A stretch of DNA of 64,000 bases, taken from Pseudozobellia sp. WGM2 (GTDB taxonomy: Bacteria > Bacteroidota > Bacteroidia > Flavobacteriales > Flavobacteriaceae). Location of the stretch: positions 176,498 to 240,497 of the forward strand of contig NZ_JADNYK010000007.1 in the NCBI RefSeq assembly GCF_017810075.1. Direction: 5' to 3'. Shown piece by piece: positions 28,126 to 37,415 of the stretch. The translations under genes and the position numbers were made by a program. Under the pieces are notes generated by a model that did no database searches, was not told the origin of the DNA, and was given only the letters and a program-made list of their open reading frames with translations. The stretch's first letter is position 1; each line of letters begins with the position of its first letter.

Positions 28126-29778
28126 ATGAGAAAGAATCAAGTTTTAAAATACCTTTTGATGGGGTTGGCCATATTAAGCATTACGTATGCCTGCGAAGAA
28201 ATTATCAATGCAGATACCGACGGTGACGGTGTCGTTGATATAAATGATGAATGCCCCGACACACCTGAAGGTACTGCTGTAGACCAAAATGGGTGCGATC
28301 TCGACAATACTGATGATATGGATGGGGACGGTATAGTCGACTCAGGTGATGAATGTCCCGACACCCCCAGTGGAATTAAAGTCGACGAAAAGGGATGCCC
28401 TGTAGAAGATATTCTTGATTTAGATGGGGATGGTATTCCGAATGAAATTGATAACTGCCCCAACACCCCTGCTCTAGAAGAGGGTTTTACCGTTGACAGT
28501 AATGGATGTTTAAAGGGAGGAATCGATGTGCTAGACGAATCTATACCTATAACAGAAAGCACCAACGAAATGGTTTTAAGCGGATTTTCTAACTATTCTG
28601 ATGAGGAAGCTGCCGCAATCAAAGAAGAATTAATAGAGTTATTCGGAGATAACATTCAAACCTGTTCATGCGATGAAGACATTATACTATGGACCATACC
28701 TGACAGTCTCGATTTGAACGGAGTAATCGCCATTGCTAAAAGTAAAGGTAATCAAGGGCTTGATGGGGATAAAAATTATATCATCGATTCTTACCGCGAA
28801 ATATTTAACAGAGGTATCGTACCGTCTAAAGTGGAAGAACCCACCTTTATACAAGATGATACCGATATACCGGTTATAGCCATTTTAGATTCAGGCTTAG
28901 ATTTAAATCAAATTGGTATAGACAATCTTCAACTTATGGAGACCACAACTATTAACAATAATATCAAGTGCGTAGTTCAAAGCGATTCAGACCAACAATC
29001 TAATTTCGGCTGGAATTTTGCTGAAGGCAATGCCGACATGAGTGTCGATGCAACCGCACACGGCACAAATGTTTTAAAAACTTTTGTCGATAACCTTCAG
29101 GGCACCCCGTTAGATCGGTTTCAAGTACTGCCTTTAAAGATTTTTGACGACCAGGGGAAATCTTCGTATTGGAAAGTGGTCTGCGCCTTTAGTTACCTGA
29201 ACCAACTTGCAGAAATGGGGTATGATATTGCTTTGATAAACACCAGTTTCGGTGGGCAATTACCCAATTTCACTATAGATGAAGATTTATTGACTCTTAA
29301 ATCATATATAGAGTCTTTAGAAAAATCGCTTATAGTCTCTTCGGCAGGTAATGACATGTCTAATATTGACAACACTCCACATTTTCCGGCAAGTTATAAT
29401 TCAGATATATGGTTTACCGACCCACCCTTAAATATGATGGTCGTTGCCGGTCATAATGCCGAAAAGACCGTACAACTATTTAATGGTACTGGTGTTGGAT
29501 CCAATTATGGCAACCAATCTGTTGACCTAGCTGGGCGTTGGCATCTAACTATTTTAGAAACCGGAGAAATGTTCGGTAGCCCGGCCAGTGGTCTAGAACT
29601 GAGCGGAACTTCATTCAGCACACCCTTTATCGGGGCTCATTTGTTCAAGCATTATTTAGATAAAAATAGAACCGAAAAAGGAGCGGACTTAAAAAATAGT
29701 TTTATTCTAGACTATGATTTGCTGCATTCAGAAACAACCCTCGACCCTGATGTCAAGGGAGGTAATTTTATTAGATAG
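28126..29778 (+). CDS. secreted S8 subtilisin-like protease with thrombospondin type 3 repeats
   Basis: 550 residues. A lipoprotein-like signal (LAILSITYACEE, Cys23) is followed by three calcium-binding thrombospondin type 3 repeats (DxDGDGxxDxxDxCPxTP, residues 29-135). A prodomain-like segment (about 140-235) precedes an S8 catalytic domain with Asp255 (ILDSGLD), His312 (AHGTNV) and Ser496 (GTSFSTP), so all three triad residues are present. The protein is probably on the cell surface or periplasm. The next gene, 20 bases on, encodes a CHAT protein, suggesting a two-protease system in which one could process the other; this is inference. No T9SS domain is present. Confidence 0.88.
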   Translation: MRKNQVLKYLLMGLAILSITYACEEIINADTDGDGVVDINDECPDTPEGTAVDQNGCDLDNTDDMDGDGIVDSGDECPDTPSGIKVDEKGCPVEDILDLDGDGIPNEIDNCPNTPALEEGFTVDSNGCLKGGIDVLDESIPITESTNEMVLSGFSNYSDEEAAAIKEELIELFGDNIQTCSCDEDIILWTIPDSLDLNGVIAIAKSKGNQGLDGDKNYIIDSYREIFNRGIVPSKVEEPTFIQDDTDIPVIAILDSGLDLNQIGIDNLQLMETTTINNNIKCVVQSDSDQQSNFGWNFAEGNADMSVDATAHGTNVLKTFVDNLQGTPLDRFQVLPLKIFDDQGKSSYWKVVCAFSYLNQLAEMGYDIALINTSFGGQLPNFTIDEDLLTLKSYIESLEKSLIVSSAGNDMSNIDNTPHFPASYNSDIWFTDPPLNMMVVAGHNAEKTVQLFNGTGVGSNYGNQSVDLAGRWHLTILETGEMFGSPASGLELSGTSFSTPFIGAHLFKHYLDKNRTEKGADLKNSFILDYDLLHSETTLDPDVKGGNFIR

Positions 29779-29798
29779 CACTTTTAAAGGTAACCCCC

Positions 29799-32576
29799 AT
29801 GCCCTCACTTACTTATAGGTACACTACATTCTTTTCAAAGGCATATGTCTTGTGCTTATTATTGGCTTTTTTGTTCAATCAATTGGGCCACGGTCAGCAT
29901 ACCCCATTACGAAATCTGATCAATTCTGATTTAGATCACACTGAAAAAGAAAAGAAGATAGCACTTTTAGTAGAGAATCTGGTTAGTACCCGTAGCGATA
30001 GCCTGGCAGATTGCTATCATGACCTGGGCCTAAGATGGCACTACAGAAATTGGTTGAACAACAATTTAGAGCCTGACATCGAAAATGCCATTAAATATAC
30101 ACAATTGGCTATCGAACTAAAAAGTGAACATCGAACTGTTGACACCTTATCATTACGGCAATCAATGTACAACCTTGCATTTTTTTTAAAAGCAAGTGGA
30201 TCAATGTATGAATCTATAAGGGCCTATCACGATATTATTGCATTGGCCATAAACGATGAAAAAGAGCATTACGCCAAGAATAATCTTGGCCTTGTGCTAA
30301 CTGATATTGGCGAGTTCAGTGAAGCGTTGAGCCAATTTAAGGATGCCGTTCAATTTTCAAAAGAAAAAGAAAACCAATGGCAACTTCTTCTACTATCATA
30401 CATCAACACTTCTAATTGCTATGCTACAATGGGCTATATAAAAAATAAAGATAGTCTAGACCGTTGTGTAAGATTAGGGCAAAAACTTATAGCGGAGAAA
30501 AATTTACAGAGTACCTATGAACATATGCAATTGAAAATTCTAGAAGGCAATCTTAACCTAGAACTAGAAAAGTATAATGAGGGAATCAGTACCTACAATC
30601 AAATCATTCAATCGAATTATGATGGAGAGCAAATTCCTGAAATTGTATACAACAACCTAGGTTTTTGTTATCTAAAAAATGGCGACACCATAAATGCAAA
30701 GGCAAATCTCTTAAAGGCCATTAAACAAAACCCAGATTTCTCTTACCCCTATGAGAACCTAGGCGACCTTAGCTTCGAAAGAAAAAAGTTCGAGAGGGGA
30801 ATCAATAATTATCAAAAAGCGATTCAACTTGTAACAAATATCGATGGGCTTACTGAAAGCCCACTTAACTTACCAGAGCATGAAGAGTTAGAGCTGACCC
30901 TTGACAAACTCTCATTGCTTCAGCATTTAACCGCCAAAGCTAAAGGTTGGTTAAAATATTATGAACATAAAGGCGACCAAAACCACTTAAAATTAGCATT
31001 GGCCACCTTTAAAAAAGCCGATGAACTGATTGATATCATCAAACGTGAGAATACCGAATTCACGTCTAAGTTATATTGGCGAGAGCAAAGCTCTGAACTG
31101 TACGCCAAGGCGGTAGAAACTTGTTATTATCTGAATGACACCGATGAAGCTCTGTATTTTATGGAGCGAAACAAGGCGCTATTACTTTTAGAAGATATTA
31201 CCCATGAAAAAGCTAAAGCGTTTTCTCAGCTACCTGACAGCCTTGCACAACTAGATTTTAAGATAAAAAGAGAAATTGCACTTTCTGAGAACAAGTTCAA
31301 GAATGAAATACTATCCAAAGAAAGACTCGATTCGCTAAAACAAGTGATTCTAGCCAAAAAAAGGGAATATCGCAATTTTATAAAACAAATCTCAAAAAAA
31401 TACCCGACTTACGCGGCTTATAAAGAAAGGCTGCCCATTGTCGATCTACCTACCCTGCAAGATAGATTTACTACCAATACTCGAACCGTAATTCATTTTC
31501 TGGCAGCAGATTCTTTAATTTATGGGCTGCATACCACTGCGACCGACGCCACTCTTTTTAAAGTGGATAAGGATAATTTTGATCAGCAATTATCTGAAAC
31601 AATACAGGCCGTAGGATCACACCCGTACAACTCAAAAAATGATTTTGATCCTATCTCGTCGAATAAGGTTTTCAAAGCTCTTTTTCCTACATCGATTTAC
31701 AGCCAAATTAAAGGAAAATCATTATTAATAATACCCGATGGCGCCTTGCAGCAACTCCCCTTTGAATCTTTAGTGACAGATAAGGAGCTTAACACCTATT
31801 TAGTTCAAGAAATAGATATACAATACGCCTATTCAACCTCCCTATTAAACCAACAAAGAACATTTAAATACGAGCCAAAAAGTAATTTAGCCGCATTCGC
31901 ACCGATCAATTTTGACAATATCGATTTGGCCGAACTCGTCTTCAGCGGTATGGAAGCCTCCGAAATTACAGCACTTTTAAAGGGAACAACCTTTAGTGGG
32001 CCAGTTGCTACCACCGACGAGTTTGCGACCCAACTTCAAAAGAGTAGTATTGTTCATTTGGCCACCCACGCAGATGTAAGTACAGAAAATACGGGCTGGA
32101 TAGCTTTTGCCGACAGAAAATTATATCTAGATGAAATATATGCTCTAAAAAGCCAAGCGGATATGGTCGCCCTAAGTGCGTGTAAAACATCTGCTGGAGG
32201 TGTTAATAAGGGCGAGGGGGTTATGAGCATCGCAAGAAGTCTTTTTAATATAGGTACTAAAAGCGTACTCTCAACGCTGTGGGCGGTCGATGAAGTGGCC
32301 AGCAAGACCATAGTAGTCAACTTTTATAAACAACTTGAAATGGGCCACAATAAGTCAAAAGCACTGCAAATGGCCAAATTGGATTATTTAAAAAACACCG
32401 AAATAAAAGAATTGAAACATCCGTATTATTGGGCAGGTTATGTGGTCTTGGGGGACAACACACCCCTATCTGACCAACCTACCCCAATATGGTTATTGCT
32501 GACCGCTGGGCTTATAACAGCCTGCTTGTTGCTTTTCGGTTATAAAAAAATAAGAACTAATCGCGCAACCGCCTAA
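29799..32576 (+). CDS. membrane-anchored TPR-CHAT protease homologue
   Basis: 925 residues. An N-terminal signal (YVLCLLLAFLFNQLGHG), then about seven TPR-like helical repeats (residues 60-350; for example YNNLGFCYLKNGDTINAKANLLKAIKQNPDF), a coiled helical linker, and a CHAT caspase-like domain (about 560-880). The catalytic dyad is present: His757 in HLATHA and Cys795 in SACKTSAG. The C terminus has one transmembrane helix (IWLLLTAGLITACLLLFGY) and a short basic tail, so the protease would face the periplasm. It forms an operon with the upstream subtilisin. CHAT proteins often act as regulated peptidases; substrate unknown. Confidence 0.85.
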   Translation: MPSLTYRYTTFFSKAYVLCLLLAFLFNQLGHGQHTPLRNLINSDLDHTEKEKKIALLVENLVSTRSDSLADCYHDLGLRWHYRNWLNNNLEPDIENAIKYTQLAIELKSEHRTVDTLSLRQSMYNLAFFLKASGSMYESIRAYHDIIALAINDEKEHYAKNNLGLVLTDIGEFSEALSQFKDAVQFSKEKENQWQLLLLSYINTSNCYATMGYIKNKDSLDRCVRLGQKLIAEKNLQSTYEHMQLKILEGNLNLELEKYNEGISTYNQIIQSNYDGEQIPEIVYNNLGFCYLKNGDTINAKANLLKAIKQNPDFSYPYENLGDLSFERKKFERGINNYQKAIQLVTNIDGLTESPLNLPEHEELELTLDKLSLLQHLTAKAKGWLKYYEHKGDQNHLKLALATFKKADELIDIIKRENTEFTSKLYWREQSSELYAKAVETCYYLNDTDEALYFMERNKALLLLEDITHEKAKAFSQLPDSLAQLDFKIKREIALSENKFKNEILSKERLDSLKQVILAKKREYRNFIKQISKKYPTYAAYKERLPIVDLPTLQDRFTTNTRTVIHFLAADSLIYGLHTTATDATLFKVDKDNFDQQLSETIQAVGSHPYNSKNDFDPISSNKVFKALFPTSIYSQIKGKSLLIIPDGALQQLPFESLVTDKELNTYLVQEIDIQYAYSTSLLNQQRTFKYEPKSNLAAFAPINFDNIDLAELVFSGMEASEITALLKGTTFSGPVATTDEFATQLQKSSIVHLATHADVSTENTGWIAFADRKLYLDEIYALKSQADMVALSACKTSAGGVNKGEGVMSIARSLFNIGTKSVLSTLWAVDEVASKTIVVNFYKQLEMGHNKSKALQMAKLDYLKNTEIKELKHPYYWAGYVVLGDNTPLSDQPTPIWLLLTAGLITACLLLFGYKKIRTNRATA

Positions 32577-32773
32577 TGCCATTATCGACTAAATTTTTCA
32601 ATTATCAACAAATCCCGACCAAACGGGTATGAATTCGGTTTAGACTTGGACAAAATTTAAAAACCATCCATTTCTTACGAACACATTCTAATTTGGTCTA
32701 ATTGAACCTACGTGTCCTTTTTTATATACAATTACCTTTAGTGGCACAACAATTTCAATGACCCCTAAAATGC
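32577..32773. other. spacer up to the element boundary
   Basis: Part of a 415-base gene-free stretch (to 32991) that also holds the terminator and tRNA-derived site listed next and, from about 32935, the integrase promoter region with a repeated GTTGTACC. I see no small gene in it. Confidence 0.4.
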
Positions 32774-32808
32774 AAAAAGCTCCTGATTAGAAAATCAGAA
32801 GCTTTTTT
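32774..32808. terminator. terminator at the edge of the integrated element
   Basis: A hairpin pairs AAAAAGCTCCTGATT with AATCAGAAGCTTTTTT (one bulge) with T-run and A-run flanks, so it can stop transcription from both directions. It sits immediately next to the tRNA 3' remnant and was probably the terminator of that tRNA gene before integration. Confidence 0.7.
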
Positions 32809-32810
32809 GT

Positions 32811-32830
32811 TGGCCTACTAGGACTCGAAC
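32811..32830 (-). other. tRNA 3'-end remnant, putative attL
   Basis: Read on the minus strand, GTTCGAGTCCTAGTAGGCCA is a T-loop (TTCGAGT), the 3' half of a T-stem (CCTAG), and an acceptor 3' strand with discriminator A. The remaining 5' part of a tRNA is absent: sequence beyond 32830 is unrelated. This is what site-specific integration at a tRNA 3' end leaves. The T-arm and the inferred TGGCCTA acceptor start suit tRNA-Gln (UUG) of Bacteroidota. The integrase gene begins 161 bases away. The intact tRNA should lie at the far end, outside the window. Confidence 0.7.
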
Positions 32831-32991
32831 TTATATGCTTTTAAACTCATATATATCTATTTAACTGAAAACGTGTATTTTAAATAAATCCAAAAATTAA
32901 ATAAGACCATAATAAACCAAGAAAAACCACCATTTGTTGTACCTATGTTGTACCCATTTTTCGTATCTTTATCCCGTTATACAAGGAACAC

Positions 32992-34215
32992 ATGGCATCC
33001 ATTAACGTAATATTAAGAAAAAAAGGCAACAAAAAAGGTCTTTTTCCTATTTCAGTTCGGGTAACAAAAGATAGAAAATCTACTTATCTCTATACAGGTC
33101 AGTATCTTGACCCCAAATTTTGGGACGAGACCAAACAGCGTGTGAAAAAATCTCACCCTAATTCTTCACGGTTAAACAACCTGATTGCAATAAAGCAAGC
33201 GGAAGCGAATGCCATTTTATTGGATACCGCGGCAAAAGATGGTGACCATTTTTCTGTTCGGGAAGTGAAATCGCAATTGACAACGACATTTACCGGACAC
33301 TCCTTTTTTGAGTATGCCGAAAAACACTTCAAGCAGTTAGAAGAAAGCAAGAAACTTTCTCGTATCGATAGTGAACGTCCGTTGCTTAATCGTATTAAGG
33401 ACTATGTGGGAGAGAAAGCATTGAGCTTTGACCAGATTACCGTTTCTTTTATTCGAGGCCTCAAAAGTTATTTAAAGTCTAGGGGCACGCTAGGGGACAG
33501 AAGTATTGCCAATATTCTTATGTTCATCCGCACGCTGTACAATAGAGCTATACAAGAAAAACTGGTAAAACAGGAATCTTATCCATTTGGGTCAGAAAAG
33601 GGCAAGATTAGAATTAAAATCCCTCAATCAGTCAAAATAGGTCTAACCGGCAAAGAAATTGCCCGTATCGAAAATTTAGACCTTTCAGAACATGCTCCTC
33701 AAAACCATACACGGAATGTTTGGTTGTTCAGCTTTTACTTAGCAGGAATGCGTATTGCGGATGTTTTAAAAATAAGATGGAAGGATATTCAGGAAGGGCG
33801 GCTCTATTATAAGATGAACAAAAACAGTAAGGTAATTTCATTAAAAATATCGGACAAGCTCCAGAGCATTATAAATCAGTATGCTGACCCCAATCTTAGC
33901 ATTGATGAGTTTATTTTTCCGGAATTAAGAGGTATTGACCGTGACAATACCGACCGTATGCTGCGTAGTACAAAAAATGGTACCTTAAAATTTAATAAAC
34001 ATTTAAAGAAAATTGCTGAAAAGGCCGAGATCAGCAAAAAAATAACCATGCATATTGCCCGTCATTCCTTTGGTAATATTGCAGGAGATAAGATTCATCC
34101 GCTGATGCTGCAAAAGCTTTATCGGCACAGCGATTTAAAAACGACCATAAACTACCAGGCTAATTTTATACATAAAGAAGCTGATGAGGCTTTGGATGCC
34201 GTGATAAATTTTTAG
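32992..34215 (+). CDS. tyrosine recombinase / integrase
   Basis: 407 residues. An Arm-binding-like N-terminal region (SINVILRKKGNKKGLFPISVRVTKDRKS), a SAM-like core-binding domain (about 105-215) and a catalytic domain with Arg in LAGMRIADVL, His-x-x-Arg in HIARHSFG, His in LYRHSDLKTT and the nucleophile Tyr in INYQANF. All active residues are present. It is adjacent to a tRNA-derived site and upstream of mobilisation genes, so it is the integrase of the element and acts at that tRNA. It reads away from attL into the element. Confidence 0.93.
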   Translation: MASINVILRKKGNKKGLFPISVRVTKDRKSTYLYTGQYLDPKFWDETKQRVKKSHPNSSRLNNLIAIKQAEANAILLDTAAKDGDHFSVREVKSQLTTTFTGHSFFEYAEKHFKQLEESKKLSRIDSERPLLNRIKDYVGEKALSFDQITVSFIRGLKSYLKSRGTLGDRSIANILMFIRTLYNRAIQEKLVKQESYPFGSEKGKIRIKIPQSVKIGLTGKEIARIENLDLSEHAPQNHTRNVWLFSFYLAGMRIADVLKIRWKDIQEGRLYYKMNKNSKVISLKISDKLQSIINQYADPNLSIDEFIFPELRGIDRDNTDRMLRSTKNGTLKFNKHLKKIAEKAEISKKITMHIARHSFGNIAGDKIHPLMLQKLYRHSDLKTTINYQANFIHKEADEALDAVINF

Positions 34216-34255
34216 ATTTTTTAGTTGGAAATCCGCTTTTCTTTCTTCTCCCTAT

Positions 34256-34285
34256 CCACAAAAAAGCGCCCATAGGGCGCAAAAT
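34256..34285 (-). terminator. terminator between integrase and mobilisation operon
   Basis: GCGCCC-ATA-GGGCGC forms a 6-bp hairpin, with an A-run at 34258-34265 that reads as a U-run on the minus strand. It lies just past the end of the leftward mobilisation operon and 41 bases after the convergent integrase stop. Confidence 0.7.
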
Positions 34286-34312
34286 CCCTTGTCATTAACA
34301 CCTCTTTGATTT

Positions 34313-35167
34313 TTACCATGGAAGTCCTATACCATTGCTTTTTCTCTTCTTTTTAGTAAAATCCGTAAACTCGTCCTTGAAACCATTGTACATCTCCTCG
34401 GTTTTCTTGCCACCACCGCCCAATATTGAACTGATGGCATAAACGCCTTTTCTAAGCGAACGGTTCTGTTGGATACTGGATTGTCTTTGGGATTCTTGAA
34501 CAAGGCACTGCCGAAGTCCGTTATCCATATGGTGGTGCACTATATCCAGATGCAAGTTCGGCTGCATATTTTCTGCCCTTATCATATAGGTGGCCTTACC
34601 GTACATCCCCCTTTCCATCAAATATCCTGCCCATAGGTTTTCGAGGTTGTTTCTGCCCTCTTCAGCAAGTTTGTTGATGACCGGGTATTGTTCCTTTAAT
34701 GCTGTCGTCAAATCGGGAATTGAATTCAAATACTGGCTTGTCCGTTTTGGTAAAGGGCAACTTGTACCGTTGTCAGTATAAATCGATTTGACCTCGAACC
34801 CTTTTTCTCCCTTTACGAAATAGAACCCCCTAGCATTGAAAAAGGCAATGTAGTCCTTGGCTGATTTTTCAAAAGGTGCGTGCGTCCGTTCGGCATTTTT
34901 AATATGGGAACCCAAGGCGACACTTTCGTATTGCTTTTTGTAAATGGCATCCATTCGTTCATAGAGCTTCGGAAAGACCATTGGAAGGAACATAGCAGCT
35001 GCCGTCAGCTTGGGACTGTTATCGGAAGACTGGTCCGATAACATTTCCAGCAACAGATGGTTCTGGCGGACGAATCCCGAGGACACATATTTTTCCATTT
35101 TTTCGGGAAAGGGCAAATGCCCCAGAGGAACGGGAACCACATGCTTGTTCGATTTGGTAAAGGACAA
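34313..35167 (-). CDS. mobilisation-operon protein of unknown function
   Basis: 284 residues, basic, no signal or membrane segment. Third gene of the leftward unit, nine bases after the relaxase. Proteins of this size and position often follow relaxases in Bacteroidota mobilisable elements, but I do not recognise a domain. Helical segments (NHLLLEMLSDQSSDNSPKLTAAAMFLPMVFPKLYERMDA) dominate the N-terminal half and the C terminus is Lys-rich (TDFTKKKRKSNG). It may assist relaxosome or transfer functions, which is inferred only from the operon. Confidence 0.65.
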   Translation of the reverse strand: MSFTKSNKHVVPVPLGHLPFPEKMEKYVSSGFVRQNHLLLEMLSDQSSDNSPKLTAAAMFLPMVFPKLYERMDAIYKKQYESVALGSHIKNAERTHAPFEKSAKDYIAFFNARGFYFVKGEKGFEVKSIYTDNGTSCPLPKRTSQYLNSIPDLTTALKEQYPVINKLAEEGRNNLENLWAGYLMERGMYGKATYMIRAENMQPNLHLDIVHHHMDNGLRQCLVQESQRQSSIQQNRSLRKGVYAISSILGGGGKKTEEMYNGFKDEFTDFTKKKRKSNGIGLPW

Positions 35168-35176
35168 CTCGTTGTT

Positions 35177-36625
35177 TTAATACTTTACGCCTAGAGATTG
35201 GAACAAAAGCCGAACGCTACCCTGTTCCGTGCCGACATCGAAAATGCCATTTTTCAATACGTTACCGATTAGCTTGAATTTGCTTTCCAAGGTTTCTTTT
35301 TCCTTTTTTGTTTCCAGTTCATGAAGTCTTTCCTTGACCATGGGAAAGGCAGCTTCTACCGCTTTCCTGAATTTCGCCCTTTGATTTCTTGGGGTGTAAC
35401 GTTCCAAGAAATTATGGGCTTTTGAGGCCGTTAAGATTGGAACGATATCTCCGAAGTTTGTGGTCATAACATATTCCGATAACAACCCTTTCTGTTTTGG
35501 GGATTTCAAATAGGATGCGGTCAATGCCTCTTTTATCAATTTGTTCACTTCCAATTTGAACTGTTTGCTTTCGGTATCGATTTGCGTAGGTTCGTTACCG
35601 TTCCCGAAAATATCCTTGCGGTTTTGCATCCGTATGTTCTTGCTCAGCTCACTTTCCCTGAAAACATATCGAGATTTGTCATAGATGGTAAATCCTCCGA
35701 TAACGTCTTGTTCTTTGTCCAATTTTATGTCGATGCTTTGGTAGTCCTTCAGGACATCCGCCAGTTCGTAGGGCTGGATGGTTTGAAAGAGACCATAGGT
35801 CGTCTCTATCTGTTTCAAAAGTCGTTTGCGGTGTATGGGCAACAACCTCGATTTGGAATGTACATCGAATACTTTTTGCAGTTTCGGGCCACTCAACCCT
35901 CGGTGTACGCTGGAACCGTTGATGAACCTTGTCCGGTAGCCTTTTTGATTATTGAGACCATAGGCCACCCCTATCCTTCCCGATTCGTTCTTAGTGGTTC
36001 TCAGTTCGATATGACAAGGTTTGACCAGTCTTGCAAGTTCCTCGAAACTCCGCACCTTGTATTTTTGGTTGATACCGTTCAGTACATCCTGCAAATAATA
36101 TTTCGTTCCTTTTTCCGCATCCATACCGAATTGTAGCCCTGGCAATCGGTATATCGGAAGTTCCCTTTTCTGTTTTGTGGTCGGTGTCGGGGAAAGGCGA
36201 TATTTTTTTTCTAGGTACTGCCGTATCGCAATGCTCCTTCTATGGCTATTGAAGATTTCGAGTACTTTTCCATCTTCTTTTACGATAGTGGATACGATAT
36301 GGACGTGTTCGTGCTTGGTATCCATGTGCCGTACCACTACATATGGTTGTTCCCCATATCCCATATTTTCCATGTACTCCTCGGAGATTTTAAGGAAGGT
36401 ATCGTCTTCAAGGTGTTCCCCGTGCGGAAGGTTCAGGCTGATATGTGCATAGCGATTCTTGGTGGCGTTGCGCTGTCCCTGAAAATGGAGCACGCCCCCG
36501 AAGAACTTTGGCGATATGCTTTGGGTAAACGTGTTGCCGTAACCGAGTATTCGCATACCTTCTTTCCCGAAGACATAGTTCAATGTTCCCGTACAGGTTT
36601 CGCCATAAATAATCTTTGCTATCAT
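35177..36625 (-). CDS. relaxase / mobilisation nuclease
   Basis: 482 residues. The N-terminal relaxase domain (1-160) begins MIAKIIYGETCTGTLNYV, whose Tyr is the candidate nicking residue. It contains the metal-binding three-His motif HMDTKHEHVHIVST (HxH at HVH). The rest is a helical tail with no primase motif. It overlaps the upstream accessory gene by four bases (ATGA), so the two are coupled, and is expected to nick an oriT upstream of the operon. This makes the element mobilisable; no type IV secretion genes are present in the window, so a helper would be needed. Confidence 0.9.
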   Translation of the reverse strand: MIAKIIYGETCTGTLNYVFGKEGMRILGYGNTFTQSISPKFFGGVLHFQGQRNATKNRYAHISLNLPHGEHLEDDTFLKISEEYMENMGYGEQPYVVVRHMDTKHEHVHIVSTIVKEDGKVLEIFNSHRRSIAIRQYLEKKYRLSPTPTTKQKRELPIYRLPGLQFGMDAEKGTKYYLQDVLNGINQKYKVRSFEELARLVKPCHIELRTTKNESGRIGVAYGLNNQKGYRTRFINGSSVHRGLSGPKLQKVFDVHSKSRLLPIHRKRLLKQIETTYGLFQTIQPYELADVLKDYQSIDIKLDKEQDVIGGFTIYDKSRYVFRESELSKNIRMQNRKDIFGNGNEPTQIDTESKQFKLEVNKLIKEALTASYLKSPKQKGLLSEYVMTTNFGDIVPILTASKAHNFLERYTPRNQRAKFRKAVEAAFPMVKERLHELETKKEKETLESKFKLIGNVLKNGIFDVGTEQGSVRLLFQSLGVKY

Positions 36626-37008
36626 CCTGTTTTTTCTTCCATTGTTATTTCAATGAGCGAGTACAGCAGTTCGTTTGTTTTTTGTATCTCGTTTTGCAAA
36701 CTACTGTTCGGGCTTCTCAGGTTCTTATGGTGCGCGACCTTGACCAACTGGTTGATGTTGTTACCTATCTTGTTGATATGGTAGGCAAGATTTGAAGTGT
36801 CGGGGAGCCTATCTTTTTCTTCTGCCACTTGTTGCAAAACCAACCTTCTTAAAAGCGGACTTATCGTTCCTCTTTGCGAAACATCCAGATTATAGGATTC
36901 ACAGATTTTCCTCAATTTATCATATTCGGTATCGTTAAACCGTAGCATGACGTTATGGTACCGCTTCTTATTTCCCAATCGTTTTCGTCCTCTTTTTCGT
37001 TGTTCCAT
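36622..37008 (-). CDS. mobilisation accessory protein (RHH-type MobC-like)
   Basis: 128 residues. Strongly basic N terminus (MEQRKRGRKRLGNKKRYHNVMLRFNDTEYDKL) followed by helices (ISPLLRRLVLQQ ... NLAYHINKIGNNINQLVKVAH), the pattern of plasmid mobilisation relaxosome proteins of the MobC/ribbon-helix-helix type. Such proteins bind oriT and recruit the relaxase encoded downstream. It is the first gene of the mobilisation unit, directly next to a cluster of inverted repeats at 37033-37095, which may be its operator. Confidence 0.82.
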   Translation of the reverse strand: MEQRKRGRKRLGNKKRYHNVMLRFNDTEYDKLRKICESYNLDVSQRGTISPLLRRLVLQQVAEEKDRLPDTSNLAYHINKIGNNINQLVKVAHHKNLRSPNSSLQNEIQKTNELLYSLIEITMEEKTG

Positions 37009-37032
37009 TTTCGTTGCTTTTCAGGGCAAAAC

Positions 37033-37095
37033 ACTTCGTCAGAAGTAGACAATTCTAAGTTACTTAGAATGCACCTTGCTATCCGTTTCACGGAT
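37033..37095 (-). promoter_or_regulatory. three consecutive hairpins upstream of the mobilisation operon
   Basis: Perfect inverted repeats lie in a row: ACTTC-GTCA-GAAGT (37033-37046), ATTCTAAG-TTA-CTTAGAAT (37052-37070) and ATCCGT-TTC-ACGGAT (37081-37095). Their position directly before the accessory gene suits binding of that protein, either for autoregulation or as part of oriT. Confidence 0.6.
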
Positions 37096-37278
37096 AAATA
37101 TAAGCTATAGAATTTAAATTTAACTATCTTATATTCAATTATTTAACTCATAAAATCATATGAAACCATATGAGATTATTTAAGGCCAATCGGGGAATTT
37201 ATCCGGTCCAATATGGCGTTGAAAAAATCAAGGAAATGCGGAAATATTCATTTTTTTGTGGGTAGGGAGAAAAAAGGG

Positions 37279-37415
37279 CAAGCGGCTTTTCCGCCGCTTG
37301 TTCTTTTGCGCGGCTCTGAGGGGGTTGAAAAACCCGAGACGCAAAGACGACTGAAAGCAGGTGGGCGAAAGTCGCCCGTTCGGTCAGGATTGTAGGTGGA
37401 GGTTTTTCAACCTCC
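37279..37415. other. GC-rich hairpin cluster, candidate oriT
   Basis: Four perfect hairpins occur in about 140 bases: CAAGCGGC/GCCGCTTG (37279-37300), GGGTT/AACCC (37322-37335), GGGCGA/TCGCCC (37363-37377) and GGAGGTT/AACCTCC (37398-37415). The stretch is clearly richer in G+C than its surroundings. Bacteroidota mobilisation regions often carry such a block beside the relaxase operon, and no protein is convincingly encoded here. The nick site is not identified. Confidence 0.55.
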
